From contig NZ_JAUOEK010000172.1 in assembly GCF_030540835.1 (NCBI RefSeq), positions 62,001 to 126,000 on the forward strand: DNA of 64,000 nt, in the 5' to 3' direction. Positions 48,328 to 57,938 of the stretch are shown piece after piece. The notes below the pieces were generated by a model that was not told the origin of the DNA, made no database searches, and was given only the letters and a program-made list of their open reading frames with translations. Source of the DNA: Flavivirga aquimarina. GTDB lineage: Bacteria > Bacteroidota > Bacteroidia > Flavobacteriales > Flavobacteriaceae. The position numbers were made by a program, and so were the translations under genes. The stretch's first letter is position 1; each line of letters opens with the position of its first letter.

Positions 48328-50697
48328 ATGAAAAATTATAGGTCTGTCAGTTGTAGAAGTTTATTATTATTGGTGTTTTTTTTTCAAACACTTTCTTTTG
48401 CTCAAGAAGAAAAAAAGATAAAAGATAACGATTTAGTGCTTTGGTACAAACAACCAGCCACAGAATGGACAAAAGCATTACCTATTGGTAATGGGCGACT
48501 TGGTGCGATGGTATACGGAGGTATTCAAATGGAACACATTCAATTAAATGAAGAAACACTTTGGAGTGGTGGTCCACATAGTTATGATAACCCTAATGCT
48601 TATCAACATCTCTCAGAGGTAAGGGAGTTATTAGATAAAGGTGAATATATTAAAGCGGAGGACATGGCACAAAAAATGTTAGGTTCTCCAATTAAGCAAA
48701 TGGCTTATCAACCCTTTGGGGATTTGTTTTTGATGTTTCCACAAGGTCCAAAATCACAGAATTATAAACGAGAACTTGATTTAGAAACAGCAGTTAGTAA
48801 AGTTACTTACAATATAGGTTCAACCCAATTTACAAGAAAAATATTTGCTTCACATCCAGATCAGTCTATTGTGATGCGAGTAGAAAGTAATGCTAAAAGA
48901 AAAGTTACTTTTGATCTTTTATTAACAAGCCCTCACAATTCCGTTACCCAGATAAAAGATAATAAATTATTAATGTTAGGGCAATTAGGAGCTAGAAAAG
49001 AGCGAGGATTGATTGGACCTTGGGAAGGAGAAGGAACTAAATTTGCTGCTAAAGTAAAAGTGTTAGCAGAAGGAGGTGAGGTTATTTATCATGATAATAA
49101 AATCTCGGTTAGAGATGCAGATGCAGTAACTTTAGTATATGTAGCAGCTACGAGCTTTGAAAATTATAAAGATGTAAGTGGCGACCCAATAAAAAAAGTT
49201 AATTCTTATATGGCGGGTGTAGAAGGAAAGTCTTTTGAAGAGTTATACCAAAGGCATATTAAAGATTATACAAAGTTTTTTAATCGCGTTGCGATTGATC
49301 TAGGAGGTGAAAAAAACAACCAAAATATTCCTACCGATAAAAGACTCGATCAAGTTTCAAACGGTGCTTCAGACCCATTGTTAGATGAACAAATTTTTCA
49401 ATTCGGGCGTTATTTAATGATTGCAGGATCTAGATCAGGAACTCAACCTTTAAATTTACAAGGTATTTGGAACGGCACTATTAATCCACCTTGGTCAAGT
49501 AAATATACCATCAATATCAATATCCAAATGAATTATTGGGTAGCTGAAGTATGTAATTTGAGTGAATTCCATGAACCTTTTTTACACATGGTTGATGAAC
49601 TTCAAGAACCAGGAAAAAGTACAGCAAAAACACATTATAAAGCAGATGGTTGGGTTACACATCATAATACCGACTTATGGCGTGGTACAGCTCCAGTAGA
49701 TGGTGCACAATGGGGCATGTGGCCAACAGGAGGTGCCTGGTTATGTCAGCATCTTTGGGAACATTATCTATATACGGGAGATGTTGAGTTTCTTAAAAAG
49801 GCATATCCAATCATGAAAGGTGCTGCGGCGTTCTTTTTGGATACTTTAATCGAAAATGAAGATGGTTATTTAATTACTTCGCCATCTATATCCCCAGAGC
49901 ATAGCCATGGAGGAACAACAAAAGATGGTCTTAGTATAGGACGAGATGGAACGTCACTTTGTGCTGGGCCAACTATGGATACGCAGATTTTAAATGATTT
50001 GTTTTCTAATATCATTTTGGCATCAGATATATTGGGGATCGATAAAAAATTTAAAAAACAAGTAGTAAAAACAAGAGCAAGATTAGTTCCTATGAAAATA
50101 GGTCGTCATGGTCAACTCCAAGAGTGGCAGGAAGATTGGGATAATCCAAATAATCCCCATTCACATGTGTCACATTTATATGGTTTATTTCCAAGTAGCC
50201 AAATCAATTCAAAAGATACGCCAAAGTTATTTGATGCAGCACGTGTTTCATTAATTCAACGTGGGTTTGATGATGGGTGGCCAGGAGCATGGAGAATCTG
50301 TTTATGGGCGCGTATAGGTGAGGGGAATAATGCTTATAAATCACTTAATAAATATGTTATTCCAGGTTTGTCTGAAAGTTTACTAAATAGCGGTAGAGTA
50401 TTTCAGATAGATGCTAATTTTGGTGCTACTGCCGGAATTGCAGAAATGCTATTACAAAGTCATAATGGAGAAATTAATTTATTACCTGCACTTCCTGATG
50501 CTTGGGCAGATGGATCAATTAAAGGATTACGTGCTCGTGGAGGGTTTGAAGTAGATATGGAATGGAAGGATGGCGCGTTGGTTAAGGCTACTATTTGTGC
50601 AAATCAAAAAGGGACATTTAGACTTGCATATCAAGGAAAATCTAAAGGAAAAATATCTTTGAAAAAAGGAGAAATAAAGGAGCTAACAATTAAGTAG
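48328..50697 (+). CDS. GH95-family alpha-L-fucosidase, copy 2
   Basis: A protein of 789 aa with a signal peptide (ending SFAQ, about 25). It is a standard-length GH95: WTKALPIGNGRLGAMVYGG, IQLNEETLWSGGPHSYDNP, LQGIWNGTINPPWSSKYT, NIQMNYWVAE, PSISPEHSHGG and FQIDANFGATAGIAEML. The catalytic positions (Asn pair, Glu in SPEH, Asp in IDANFG) are present. It would release alpha-linked fucose from side chains. It ends the operon; a MITE-like element follows 51 bp later. Confidence 0.93.
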   Translation: MKNYRSVSCRSLLLLVFFFQTLSFAQEEKKIKDNDLVLWYKQPATEWTKALPIGNGRLGAMVYGGIQMEHIQLNEETLWSGGPHSYDNPNAYQHLSEVRELLDKGEYIKAEDMAQKMLGSPIKQMAYQPFGDLFLMFPQGPKSQNYKRELDLETAVSKVTYNIGSTQFTRKIFASHPDQSIVMRVESNAKRKVTFDLLLTSPHNSVTQIKDNKLLMLGQLGARKERGLIGPWEGEGTKFAAKVKVLAEGGEVIYHDNKISVRDADAVTLVYVAATSFENYKDVSGDPIKKVNSYMAGVEGKSFEELYQRHIKDYTKFFNRVAIDLGGEKNNQNIPTDKRLDQVSNGASDPLLDEQIFQFGRYLMIAGSRSGTQPLNLQGIWNGTINPPWSSKYTININIQMNYWVAEVCNLSEFHEPFLHMVDELQEPGKSTAKTHYKADGWVTHHNTDLWRGTAPVDGAQWGMWPTGGAWLCQHLWEHYLYTGDVEFLKKAYPIMKGAAAFFLDTLIENEDGYLITSPSISPEHSHGGTTKDGLSIGRDGTSLCAGPTMDTQILNDLFSNIILASDILGIDKKFKKQVVKTRARLVPMKIGRHGQLQEWQEDWDNPNNPHSHVSHLYGLFPSSQINSKDTPKLFDAARVSLIQRGFDDGWPGAWRICLWARIGEGNNAYKSLNKYVIPGLSESLLNSGRVFQIDANFGATAGIAEMLLQSHNGEINLLPALPDAWADGSIKGLRARGGFEVDMEWKDGALVKATICANQKGTFRLAYQGKSKGKISLKKGEIKELTIK

Positions 50698-50748
50698 GGA
50701 ATGAAAAATATTGAGTTTTAAAAACTTGTAACGATACTAAATATAAAA

Positions 50749-50979
50749 TAACGTGAGTTCGATTTAAAGTTCCTTTTAGCTAATAAAATTAATGCTTGTC
50801 TCCTCGAGCATTACTGAGCTACAAAATATATTTTGTAGTGAGAGTAGCAAGTGTAGCTTGTCGAGAGGTTAATATAAACTCATAAAATTTCATTAGGTCT
50901 CGACTGCGCTCGACCTGACATGTCGTTAATTAATTGAAAATCAACATAAAACTCATATCTATTAAATCGACTCACGTTA
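50749..50979. mobile_element. MITE-like element of 231 bp with IS982-like ends
   Basis: Inverted repeats of 18-19 bp (50749-50767 and 50962-50979; TAACGTGAGTTCGATTTAA against the reverse of TTAAATCGACTCACGTTA, one 1-nt gap) bound a sequence with no ORF. The right end matches 10109-10125 beside the IS982-like remnant. Inside is a 20-bp palindrome at 50819-50838, an outer CTCGA/TCGAG pair around it, and a hairpin at 50895-50916 with AGGT/ACCT ends. Target-site duplications are not obvious. Confidence 0.65.
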
Positions 50980-51000
50980 AAATAGCCTAATACAAGAGTC

Positions 51001-51585
51001 TTAAGATATTGAGGGTCTTGTAAAAAATATAAGCATAATAGTTTCGTATTTCGTTCCTAATTTTTCTCGAAGTACACAAAAAGCCTTTGTTATTTGTGCT
51101 TCCACTGTTTTTATAGAAATATTCAAAAATTCAGATATTTCTATATTGGTAAGACCTTCTTTTTTACTTAAATTAAATATTTGTCTGCATTTTGGAGGCA
51201 ATTTTTCTATTTCTTTGGTTACAAGTTCAACCATTTTTTCCAAAGATTTATCATTTGTGTTTTCTACAATTTCTTCTAAAGATTCGTAATATTTCATCTG
51301 CAAAAGCATAATAGCCCTATCTTTTTTATAAGTATTTAAAAATTCATTGTAGACAGACTTAAAAAGAAAACTTTCTATAGAAAATTTATTATCAAGATAT
51401 TTACGTGATTTCCATGTTTTTAAAAATACATTTTGAACAATATCTTGTGCTGAAGCATGATTATCAATCAGTGACATGGAATAGGCATGCAATCTTTTGT
51501 GATATTTTTCTAATAAATACATATAAGCATTTTCCTCTCCTTTCTTTAATCGATCAATTAGTTTAGTATTTGCCGTAGAATCCAT
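51001..51585 (-). CDS. ECF (FecI-like) RNA polymerase sigma factor
   Basis: A protein of 194 aa. Region 2 (YMYLLEKYHKRLHAYSMSL to DIVQNVFLKTWKSR) binds core RNA polymerase and the -10 region; region 4 (LPPKCRQIFNLSKKEGLTN, IEISEFLNISIKTVEAQI) is the -35 helix-turn-helix. Such sigma factors are held by FecR-type anti-sigma factors and switch on SusCD operons. Here it is divergent from FecR (121-bp gap), instead of the more usual same-strand order, but the functional pairing is likely. Confidence 0.92.
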   Translation of the reverse strand: MDSTANTKLIDRLKKGEENAYMYLLEKYHKRLHAYSMSLIDNHASAQDIVQNVFLKTWKSRKYLDNKFSIESFLFKSVYNEFLNTYKKDRAIMLLQMKYYESLEEIVENTNDKSLEKMVELVTKEIEKLPPKCRQIFNLSKKEGLTNIEISEFLNISIKTVEAQITKAFCVLREKLGTKYETIMLIFFTRPSIS

Positions 51586-51657
51586 GAAAATTTATTATAT
51601 GTGCATTTTTAGCCCTTAAAAAGTGTGAATATATAAAAAAATATAACAAAAAAATAA

Positions 51658-51683
51658 GGGTATCGTTAATCTGCTTTGTATTA
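51658..51683 (+). promoter_or_regulatory. possible ECF-type promoter of the FecR gene
   Basis: GGGTAT (51658-51663) and GTATTA (51678-51683) are separated by 14 bp, 24 bp upstream of the FecR start. Similar GGGTAT-led motifs are, to my recollection, common before sigma/anti-sigma genes in this phylum. I could not find a clear Bacteroidetes -33/-7 pair in this gap. Confidence 0.25.
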
Positions 51684-51706
51684 CTAGTGTATGATGACAA
51701 ATTAAA

Positions 51707-52867
51707 ATGGCTATTAAAACGATTCAAAACCTTATTGTAAAATACCTGACTAATTCAGCTAATGCAAAAGAATTAGACATACTTCAGAGTTGGATAGAAG
51801 TCCCATCAAACAAAAAAATATTTAAAGAATTTGTAAAAACATATTATCTAATAAAACTAAGCATGGGTAACCCAGATCAAGATGAAATTAAGAAACGCTT
51901 ACAAAAAGAGATAAAAGCAGATAAGGTTTTCTTCCTCAGAAAAAAAATTAAGACAACATTCAAATATGCTGCGATAGCTATACTGTTTATTAGTATAGGG
52001 TATTTTCTAATAAATATTAAATCAAGATATTCAACTGATGAACCTATCATTGTTAAAGAAGAAAAAATAACACTTGAACTTGAAAATGGAGAAATTATTG
52101 TAATTTCAGAAGGCGACGTTAACAAAGTTTTAAAATCTAAAGGGAAGATTATTGGTGTTCAAAATAGCGGCAAATTATTATATGACGATAACCAGACCAA
52201 GGTAGATGAAGTCATTTATAACACTCTTAAAATTCCTTATGGTAAAAGATTTGATCTTGTTTTATCAGATGGAACCTTGGTGTATCTCAATTCGGGCAGT
52301 AAACTTAAATATCCTATAAAATTTCCTAAAGGAGAAGAAAGACAAGTTTTTTTAGAAGGAGAAGCTTTTTTTGAGGTAGCACATGATAAACAGCACCCTT
52401 TTAAAGTAGAAACAGAAGAATTAAATGTTCAGGTTCTTGGAACCAAATTTAATCTTTCCAGTTATCCTGAAGATAATTCAACCGATGTTGTACTTACAAA
52501 CGGATCTGTAAGTCTGGGACATGTTGGTGTAGGTGACGAAAAAAACGTGATTCTTAAACCTGGTTTTAAAGGCTCATTCAATAGAACGGGTAAAACAATT
52601 TCTAAAGAAAAAGTAAATACAACTATTTATACAGCATGGCTGAATGGTAATTTGGTTTTTAAAAACACACCTTTTGATCTTATCATTAAAAAACTAGAAA
52701 GAAATTATAATGTCATTATCATTAATAATAATAAAATGCTTTCTAATGAATCTTTTAATGCAACAATAGAAGTAGATAATGAGAGTATATTACAGGTATT
52801 TGAATATTTTAAAAAAGTACATGATATACAATACCAAGTATTTGACAATAAAATTATAATAAACTAA
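51707..52867 (+). CDS. FecR-family anti-sigma factor
   Basis: A protein of 386 aa. The N-terminal cytoplasmic part (about 1-82) would bind the sigma factor. One transmembrane helix (about 84-103, YAAIAILFISIGYFLI) leads to a periplasmic FecR domain (IPYGKRFDLVLSDGT, YLNSGSKLKYP, EGEAFFEVAHD, VLGTKFNLSSYP, about 170-280) and a C-terminal DUF4974-type domain (FKNTPFDLIIKKLERNYN, about 315-386). It would sense the STN domain of SusC at 53026 when substrate is transported and release the sigma factor. The 158-bp gap to SusC contains the candidate antisense RNA. Confidence 0.93.
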   Translation: MAIKTIQNLIVKYLTNSANAKELDILQSWIEVPSNKKIFKEFVKTYYLIKLSMGNPDQDEIKKRLQKEIKADKVFFLRKKIKTTFKYAAIAILFISIGYFLINIKSRYSTDEPIIVKEEKITLELENGEIIVISEGDVNKVLKSKGKIIGVQNSGKLLYDDNQTKVDEVIYNTLKIPYGKRFDLVLSDGTLVYLNSGSKLKYPIKFPKGEERQVFLEGEAFFEVAHDKQHPFKVETEELNVQVLGTKFNLSSYPEDNSTDVVLTNGSVSLGHVGVGDEKNVILKPGFKGSFNRTGKTISKEKVNTTIYTAWLNGNLVFKNTPFDLIIKKLERNYNVIIINNNKMLSNESFNATIEVDNESILQVFEYFKKVHDIQYQVFDNKIIIN

Positions 52868-52939
52868 AACCAATATTATGTAAATAAATTTAAATTTCTG
52901 ATTAAACTATCACTTGGCATTCATTTCTTTTTAAGATAT

Positions 52940-53012
52940 AAAAAAAATCGGAAAATGCTGTAACATTTCCCGATTCGGTCAAGCGATCACTAAAAATGAG
53001 CAATCACTATTA
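52940..53012 (-). ncRNA. candidate cis-antisense RNA to the susC leader (DonS-like)
   Basis: On the minus strand a promoter (next entry) reads into the leader of susC. About 37-40 nt into the transcript a 12-bp stem begins (52964-52975 with 52946-52957, one mismatch, 6-nt loop) followed by a run of eight T on that strand (A run at 52940-52947). This is an intrinsic terminator facing away from susC. The predicted RNA is about 73 nt and is entirely complementary to the susC 5' leader. Its place between anti-sigma factor and susC, and its size, resemble the DonS-type repressor RNAs known in Bacteroides PULs. Confidence 0.6.
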
Positions 53013-53018
53013 AACATT

Positions 53019-53048
53019 CAAAATTATGAAAAAACCACCGAAATCCAA
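53019..53048 (-). promoter_or_regulatory. antisense promoter overlapping the susC start codon
   Basis: On the minus strand, TTG (53046-53048) is followed after 19 bp by TAATTTTG (53019-53026), a perfect match to the Bacteroidetes consensus TTG-N19-TAnnTTTG. The -7 box touches the A of the SusC ATG. Predicted transcription start is near 53012. Confidence 0.6.
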
Positions 53049-56000
53049 GGTATATTTATCATGGATATTTAAGTTAGACTTAAAAATGAGATTATTTCTA
53101 CTTTTTTTATTTAGTACAGTTTTTGCCCTTCAGGCGAATGAGTCCTACGGACAAAAGAAGAAGGTTTCACTTAGCATGAATAATGTTTCTATTGAACAGG
53201 TGTTAGACCAAATAGAAACAAGTACTGAATTTAAATTCTTTTTTAAAACAAAATCGATTGATTTAGAACGTGTCGTATCAATTCATGTTGATAAGGTTAA
53301 GATAGATAAAATTTTAAATCAACTATTTTTAGATGTTAACACATCGTACGAAATTAAAAATCGGAAAATCTTATTATTCAAAAGTAAAACAGAAGATGTC
53401 TCAGCATTAAAAGCAAATGAATTAAATAAGCCAAAAAAAGAATTACAACAATTAGTAACTGGTATTATAACAGATAAAGATGGGATTCCATTACCAGGAA
53501 CAAACATTCTTGAAAAAGGAACTACTAATGGTACTCAAACAGATTTTGATGGTAATTATTCAATAACATTAAAAAACAAAGATGCTATATTGATAGTTTC
53601 TTATATTGGATATACAACAAAAGAAGTTAATGTAAACAATCAAAATACAGTAAATATAGTTTTAGAAGAAAATGCTGAAGGCTTAAATGAAGTTGTAATT
53701 ATTGGATATGGACAAATTAGGGCAGGTGATGCTACTGGAGCTGTCTCTTCGTTAAAGCCAGAAGACATGAATGGAGGTTTAATAGCATCTCCAGGTCAGC
53801 TTATTCAAGGAAGAACATCTGGAGTTCAAGTAACTAGTAATAGTGGAGAACCTGGTGGTGGTATTAGTATAAGAATACGTGGTACAGGCTCTATAAGAAG
53901 TGGGAACTCACCTTTGTTTGTAGTTGATGGTGTACCTCTTTCGGGAGACGATGTCAATATTTCGGGTTCAACGCCAGGATCGGGAAGTAGTTCTGCAAGA
54001 AATCCACTAAACTTTATTAACCCTAGAGATATTGCCAGTATAGATATCTTAAAAGATGCATCAGCTACGGCTATATATGGATCAAGGGGTGCTAATGGTG
54101 TCGTAATTATTACTACAAAAAAAGGTTCCGGAAAAGGAAGTCTTGATTACTCATATACATTTAGTGTAGGTGAAATAACAGAAAAATATGATGTAGGTAA
54201 TGCCGAAGAATTTTTAGCAGGATACGCACGTGCAGGAGGTACAGACCCAGATATTAATCAAGGAGCAAATACAGATTGGCAAGACGAAATATTTAGAACA
54301 GCCATATCTCAAACACATGAATTATCTTATGGAGGCGGAAATGAGTCGGGAGATTATAGATTTTCTTTTAGCTATGCAGATCAAGAAGGTATTGTAAAGC
54401 AAAGTGGTATGGAAAGGATTACAGGTAGATTTAATGGTTCTAAAAAACTTTTAAAAGACCGTATCAAGATTTCAACACAACTTACAATATCAGATATTGA
54501 AGATGACCATTCACCTATTACGGATAATTCAAATCATCAAGGAGATTTATTAGCAGGTGCTTTAAAAACCAATCCTACATGGCCAGTACGAAATTCAGAT
54601 GGTAGCTTTTACCAACCAGATCGTGACAATCCTAATCCATTAGCATTTTTAGAATTAAGTAAAGATTTTTCTAATACATTAAAGGTCCTTGGGAGTTTTA
54701 GTGCTGATGTTAAAATTGCCGACTGGGTTTCATTTAAGACTGTGTATGGTATAGATAGATCATCATCTACCAGAAGTTCAGCATATTCCAATGAATTAGT
54801 AGCTCCCGGTATTGATGTTAATGATGGTAATGGTAGGGCTTATATTAGAACTCAACAAACCGACAATATTATATGGGAGAACTATTTTACATTTAATAAT
54901 TATTTTGAAAAAATAGGTCTTGATTTTAATGCCCTGTTAGGGTATTCTTATCAAAGGTTTGATTCATGGGGAAGTGGTTTACAAGCTGCTGATTTTAGAG
55001 TGTCAGATTTAGATGTAATGTTAAATAATATGACATCGGCAAATTTGTCTACACTTGATTATACGTTTAGGACTGTAGACGAATTACAATCTTATTTTAC
55101 AAGAATGAATTTTGTATATAAGGAGAAGTACTTATTAACATCTACTGTGAGGTTTGATGGATCTACAAAGTTTGGAAGTGACAATACTACAGGTGTATTT
55201 CCATCACTAGCTTTTAAATGGAAAATTTCTAAAGAATCTTTTGCACCATCAGTTTTTTCTCATTTGAATTTAAGAGTTGGATGGGGAGTTACAGGAAATC
55301 AAAACATCCCACATAACCTATATACAAGAAGGCAAAGATATGGTAGTCCAACCCTTAATGCTATAACTGGTGAAATAACTCCAGGAGGGATTTCTAATGT
55401 AACGTTTGAAAATCAAGGTCTTAAATGGGAAGAGACGGAGCAATTAGGTTTTGGTTTAGAATTTGGATTTATGCAAAATAGGCTAAGAGGCTCTGTAGAT
55501 TATTATAATAAGACGACTACTGATTTATTGGTGCAATTGAATGCAGCAGAACCAGCGCCACAAGCATTTGTATGGCAAAATCTTGATGCCGATGTTATAA
55601 ATAAAGGAATTGAATTCGAATTAGAATACGATGTAATTAATAAAGATGATTTTGGATGGACTATATCAACCAATGCATCGTTTAATGATAATGTAGTGGA
55701 GAATTTTGATTTCGGGTTTTTAGAAACAGGTGCTATTCAAGGGCAGGGACTTTCAGGAACAACAGTTCAGAGAGTTCAAAATGGACAATCACTTTATGCG
55801 TTTTATTTACCTGAGTTTACTGGATTTAATTCTTCAGGTGAAGCCACATTTGGTGAAACAAAGTTTACGGGAGATACACCATTACCTACAGCAACGGCGG
55901 CATTAACCAATACATTTCATTATAAAAACTTTGATTTGAGTATCTTTTTTAATGGTCAATTTGGTCATTCTATTTATAGTAATACTGCAAATGCATTTTT

Positions 56001-56352
56001 TAATGCTCCATCAGTTTCAAGTGGGAGAAATGCAACAAACGAAGTATTATCTGGGGTTGAGACTAGTACAAGCCCACTTAACGTATCTACCTTATATTTA
56101 GAAAAAGCTGATTTTGTAAGGCTTCAAGATCTTACGCTTGGTTATAATTTAGAATTGGGAGAAAACTCGGCTTTGAGGTCGTTAAGATTTTCTCTAACGG
56201 GTCAAAACTTATTTACCATTACAAATTATAGTGGTCAAGACCCAGAAGTAAATACTTCAAAACCTATTGATGGTATACCATCATTTGGAATTGATTATAC
56301 GCCCTACCCAAGGGTAAGAACCATTTCTTTTGGACTGAATGCAAGCTTTTAA
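53026..56352 (+). CDS. SusC-family TonB-dependent transporter with signalling STN domain
   Basis: A protein of 1108 aa. A signal peptide ends near SYGQ (about 43). Residues about 48-120 form an STN domain (VSLSMNNVSIEQVLDQIE, FFFKTKSIDLE, DKILNQLF), as in transporters that signal to FecR. A carboxypeptidase-like domain follows (TGIITDKDGIPLPGTNI), then a plug (NEVVIIGYGQIRAGDATGA, TAIYGSRGANGVVIITTKKG) and a barrel ending in ISFGLNASF. It imports oligosaccharides and would report transport to the neighbouring FecR and sigma factor. Unlike the first SusC (12157), it belongs to the sigma/anti-sigma route. Its leader is covered by the candidate antisense RNA. Confidence 0.95.
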   Translation: MKKPPKSKVYLSWIFKLDLKMRLFLLFLFSTVFALQANESYGQKKKVSLSMNNVSIEQVLDQIETSTEFKFFFKTKSIDLERVVSIHVDKVKIDKILNQLFLDVNTSYEIKNRKILLFKSKTEDVSALKANELNKPKKELQQLVTGIITDKDGIPLPGTNILEKGTTNGTQTDFDGNYSITLKNKDAILIVSYIGYTTKEVNVNNQNTVNIVLEENAEGLNEVVIIGYGQIRAGDATGAVSSLKPEDMNGGLIASPGQLIQGRTSGVQVTSNSGEPGGGISIRIRGTGSIRSGNSPLFVVDGVPLSGDDVNISGSTPGSGSSSARNPLNFINPRDIASIDILKDASATAIYGSRGANGVVIITTKKGSGKGSLDYSYTFSVGEITEKYDVGNAEEFLAGYARAGGTDPDINQGANTDWQDEIFRTAISQTHELSYGGGNESGDYRFSFSYADQEGIVKQSGMERITGRFNGSKKLLKDRIKISTQLTISDIEDDHSPITDNSNHQGDLLAGALKTNPTWPVRNSDGSFYQPDRDNPNPLAFLELSKDFSNTLKVLGSFSADVKIADWVSFKTVYGIDRSSSTRSSAYSNELVAPGIDVNDGNGRAYIRTQQTDNIIWENYFTFNNYFEKIGLDFNALLGYSYQRFDSWGSGLQAADFRVSDLDVMLNNMTSANLSTLDYTFRTVDELQSYFTRMNFVYKEKYLLTSTVRFDGSTKFGSDNTTGVFPSLAFKWKISKESFAPSVFSHLNLRVGWGVTGNQNIPHNLYTRRQRYGSPTLNAITGEITPGGISNVTFENQGLKWEETEQLGFGLEFGFMQNRLRGSVDYYNKTTTDLLVQLNAAEPAPQAFVWQNLDADVINKGIEFELEYDVINKDDFGWTISTNASFNDNVVENFDFGFLETGAIQGQGLSGTTVQRVQNGQSLYAFYLPEFTGFNSSGEATFGETKFTGDTPLPTATAALTNTFHYKNFDLSIFFNGQFGHSIYSNTANAFFNAPSVSSGRNATNEVLSGVETSTSPLNVSTLYLEKADFVRLQDLTLGYNLELGENSALRSLRFSLTGQNLFTITNYSGQDPEVNTSKPIDGIPSFGIDYTPYPRVRTISFGLNASF

Positions 56353-56369
56353 ACCAAAAAACTAAAATC

Positions 56370-57863
56370 ATGAAAATTTTAAATATATCAAGAAAATTAT
56401 CTTTAGGAATATTAATAAGTACCTTTTTGGTTGGTTGTACTGATCTTGAAATTGATAATATAGATTCAATCATACCTGAAGAAGAAGGAGGTAACCCAAC
56501 AGAAATATTGAGTGCTTTATATCTAAATATTTCTGGTGTCTATGGCGCATATAATAATGCTCATGCGTTGGAGAATGTAACATCAGATTTACATATTCCT
56601 CCTACTAGAACAACTGGCGATTGGGCTGATGGTGGAAATTGGAGAAGTCTTCATTCACATGATTGGACGCCTACTCATCCAGAAGTAAATGCAGCTTGGA
56701 CAAGTCTTAATCGTAATATTTTTGCAGCCTCTGAAGTGCTATTTTGGGGAGGAAGTGATCAGGAAATAGCAGAAGCAAAGTTTCTTAGAGCATATGCTAT
56801 GTGGCAATTAACGGATTTGTTTGGAGTCGTACCAATAAGAGAGGTTGATGAACCCGTAGAAATTAATCCAATAATCCTTTCAAGACAGGAAGCATTAGAT
56901 AGAGTAATTCAAGATTTGAATGATGCTATTACTGCTTTACCTTCTTCAGCACCTGCAAATCATAATGTTGCTACAAAAGAAGCAGCTTATGCTTTAAATG
57001 CTAGAGTTTATCTTAACAAAGCAGTTTATGAAGCCGATGCTCCAGGTAGTTTTAATTTTTCTACAACAGATATGAATGAAGTCATTGCATCAGCCGATGG
57101 AGTTATAGATGCTGGTTATACATTGACTGACGATTATTATCTTAATTGGAGAGCATCTGGTACTGAAAATATTTTTGTTTCAGTTAATGATATGTTTTCT
57201 TATTGGCTTCCTTATTTATCTAGTGGTCAGGGAGGATGGAATGGTTTTTCTATTACGCCTGAGCTATACGATCTTTATGATACAGGTGATGATAGACTTG
57301 GAAAAGGTCCAGGAACTACTGGATATGTATTTGATTCCAATGATTTTGATCCTAGCGATGATGCCCTGAATATTCCTCAAGGGATACTTGTAGGGCAACA
57401 GTACAGGAAAAATGGAGAACTGCTTGAAGGTGTAAATTATGTCAAAGAAACACAACTTCTTGGTGCAGATCCTAATGCCGGATATAAGCTTATGAAAAAT
57501 ATCCCTGATTTCCCTACTAAGATTGTACATTTTAGATATGCTGATGTACTATTAATGAAAGCTGAAGCGATTTTACGTGGAGGAACAAGTAGCGATACGG
57601 CTTTAGACATAATAAATGAGATAAGAGCAAGTAGAAATGCAACACTTTTAACTGATGTAACATTAGATGATATTTTGGAGGAAAGAGGGCGTGAGATGCA
57701 ATGGGAGAGCGTTAGAAGAACCGATCAAATACGATTTGGAACATTTCTTAGTGGTACATGGACAGAAAAATCAGGAACCACTGATGACCATAAATGGATA
57801 TTCCCAATTCCAGAAGTTCAAGTTTCACTTAATCCAAATCTAGAACAAAACCCAGGGTATTAA
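56370..57863 (+). CDS. SusD/RagB-family glycan-binding lipoprotein, second pair
   Basis: A protein of 497 aa with a lipobox (FLVGC, about 22). SusD landmarks: AKFLRAYAMWQLTDLFGVVP, KEAAYALNARVYLNKAVYE, VHFRYADVLLMKAEAIL, and the C-terminal KWIFPIPEVQVSLNPNLEQN. It is shorter than the first SusD (591 aa) and poorly similar to it, which suggests a different oligosaccharide. It begins 17 bp after SusC and is followed by a hairpin. Confidence 0.93.
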   Translation: MKILNISRKLSLGILISTFLVGCTDLEIDNIDSIIPEEEGGNPTEILSALYLNISGVYGAYNNAHALENVTSDLHIPPTRTTGDWADGGNWRSLHSHDWTPTHPEVNAAWTSLNRNIFAASEVLFWGGSDQEIAEAKFLRAYAMWQLTDLFGVVPIREVDEPVEINPIILSRQEALDRVIQDLNDAITALPSSAPANHNVATKEAAYALNARVYLNKAVYEADAPGSFNFSTTDMNEVIASADGVIDAGYTLTDDYYLNWRASGTENIFVSVNDMFSYWLPYLSSGQGGWNGFSITPELYDLYDTGDDRLGKGPGTTGYVFDSNDFDPSDDALNIPQGILVGQQYRKNGELLEGVNYVKETQLLGADPNAGYKLMKNIPDFPTKIVHFRYADVLLMKAEAILRGGTSSDTALDIINEIRASRNATLLTDVTLDDILEERGREMQWESVRRTDQIRFGTFLSGTWTEKSGTTDDHKWIFPIPEVQVSLNPNLEQNPGY

Positions 57864-57900
57864 GGTTTTAATAAATTTAGTTTGAGTTTGTTTAGTATTT

Positions 57901-57938
57901 AATAGAGGTGCCTTTAGCATATTAAAGTTACCTCTATT
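57901..57938 (+). terminator. hairpin after the second susCD pair
   Basis: A perfect 9-bp stem AATAGAGGT/ACCTCTATT (57901-57909 and 57930-57938), with an inner CTTTA/TAAAG stem (57912-57916 and 57923-57927). There is no T run, so it could be a processing or attenuation site that lowers expression of the downstream gene. The rest of 57864-58090 holds no gene. Confidence 0.5.
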
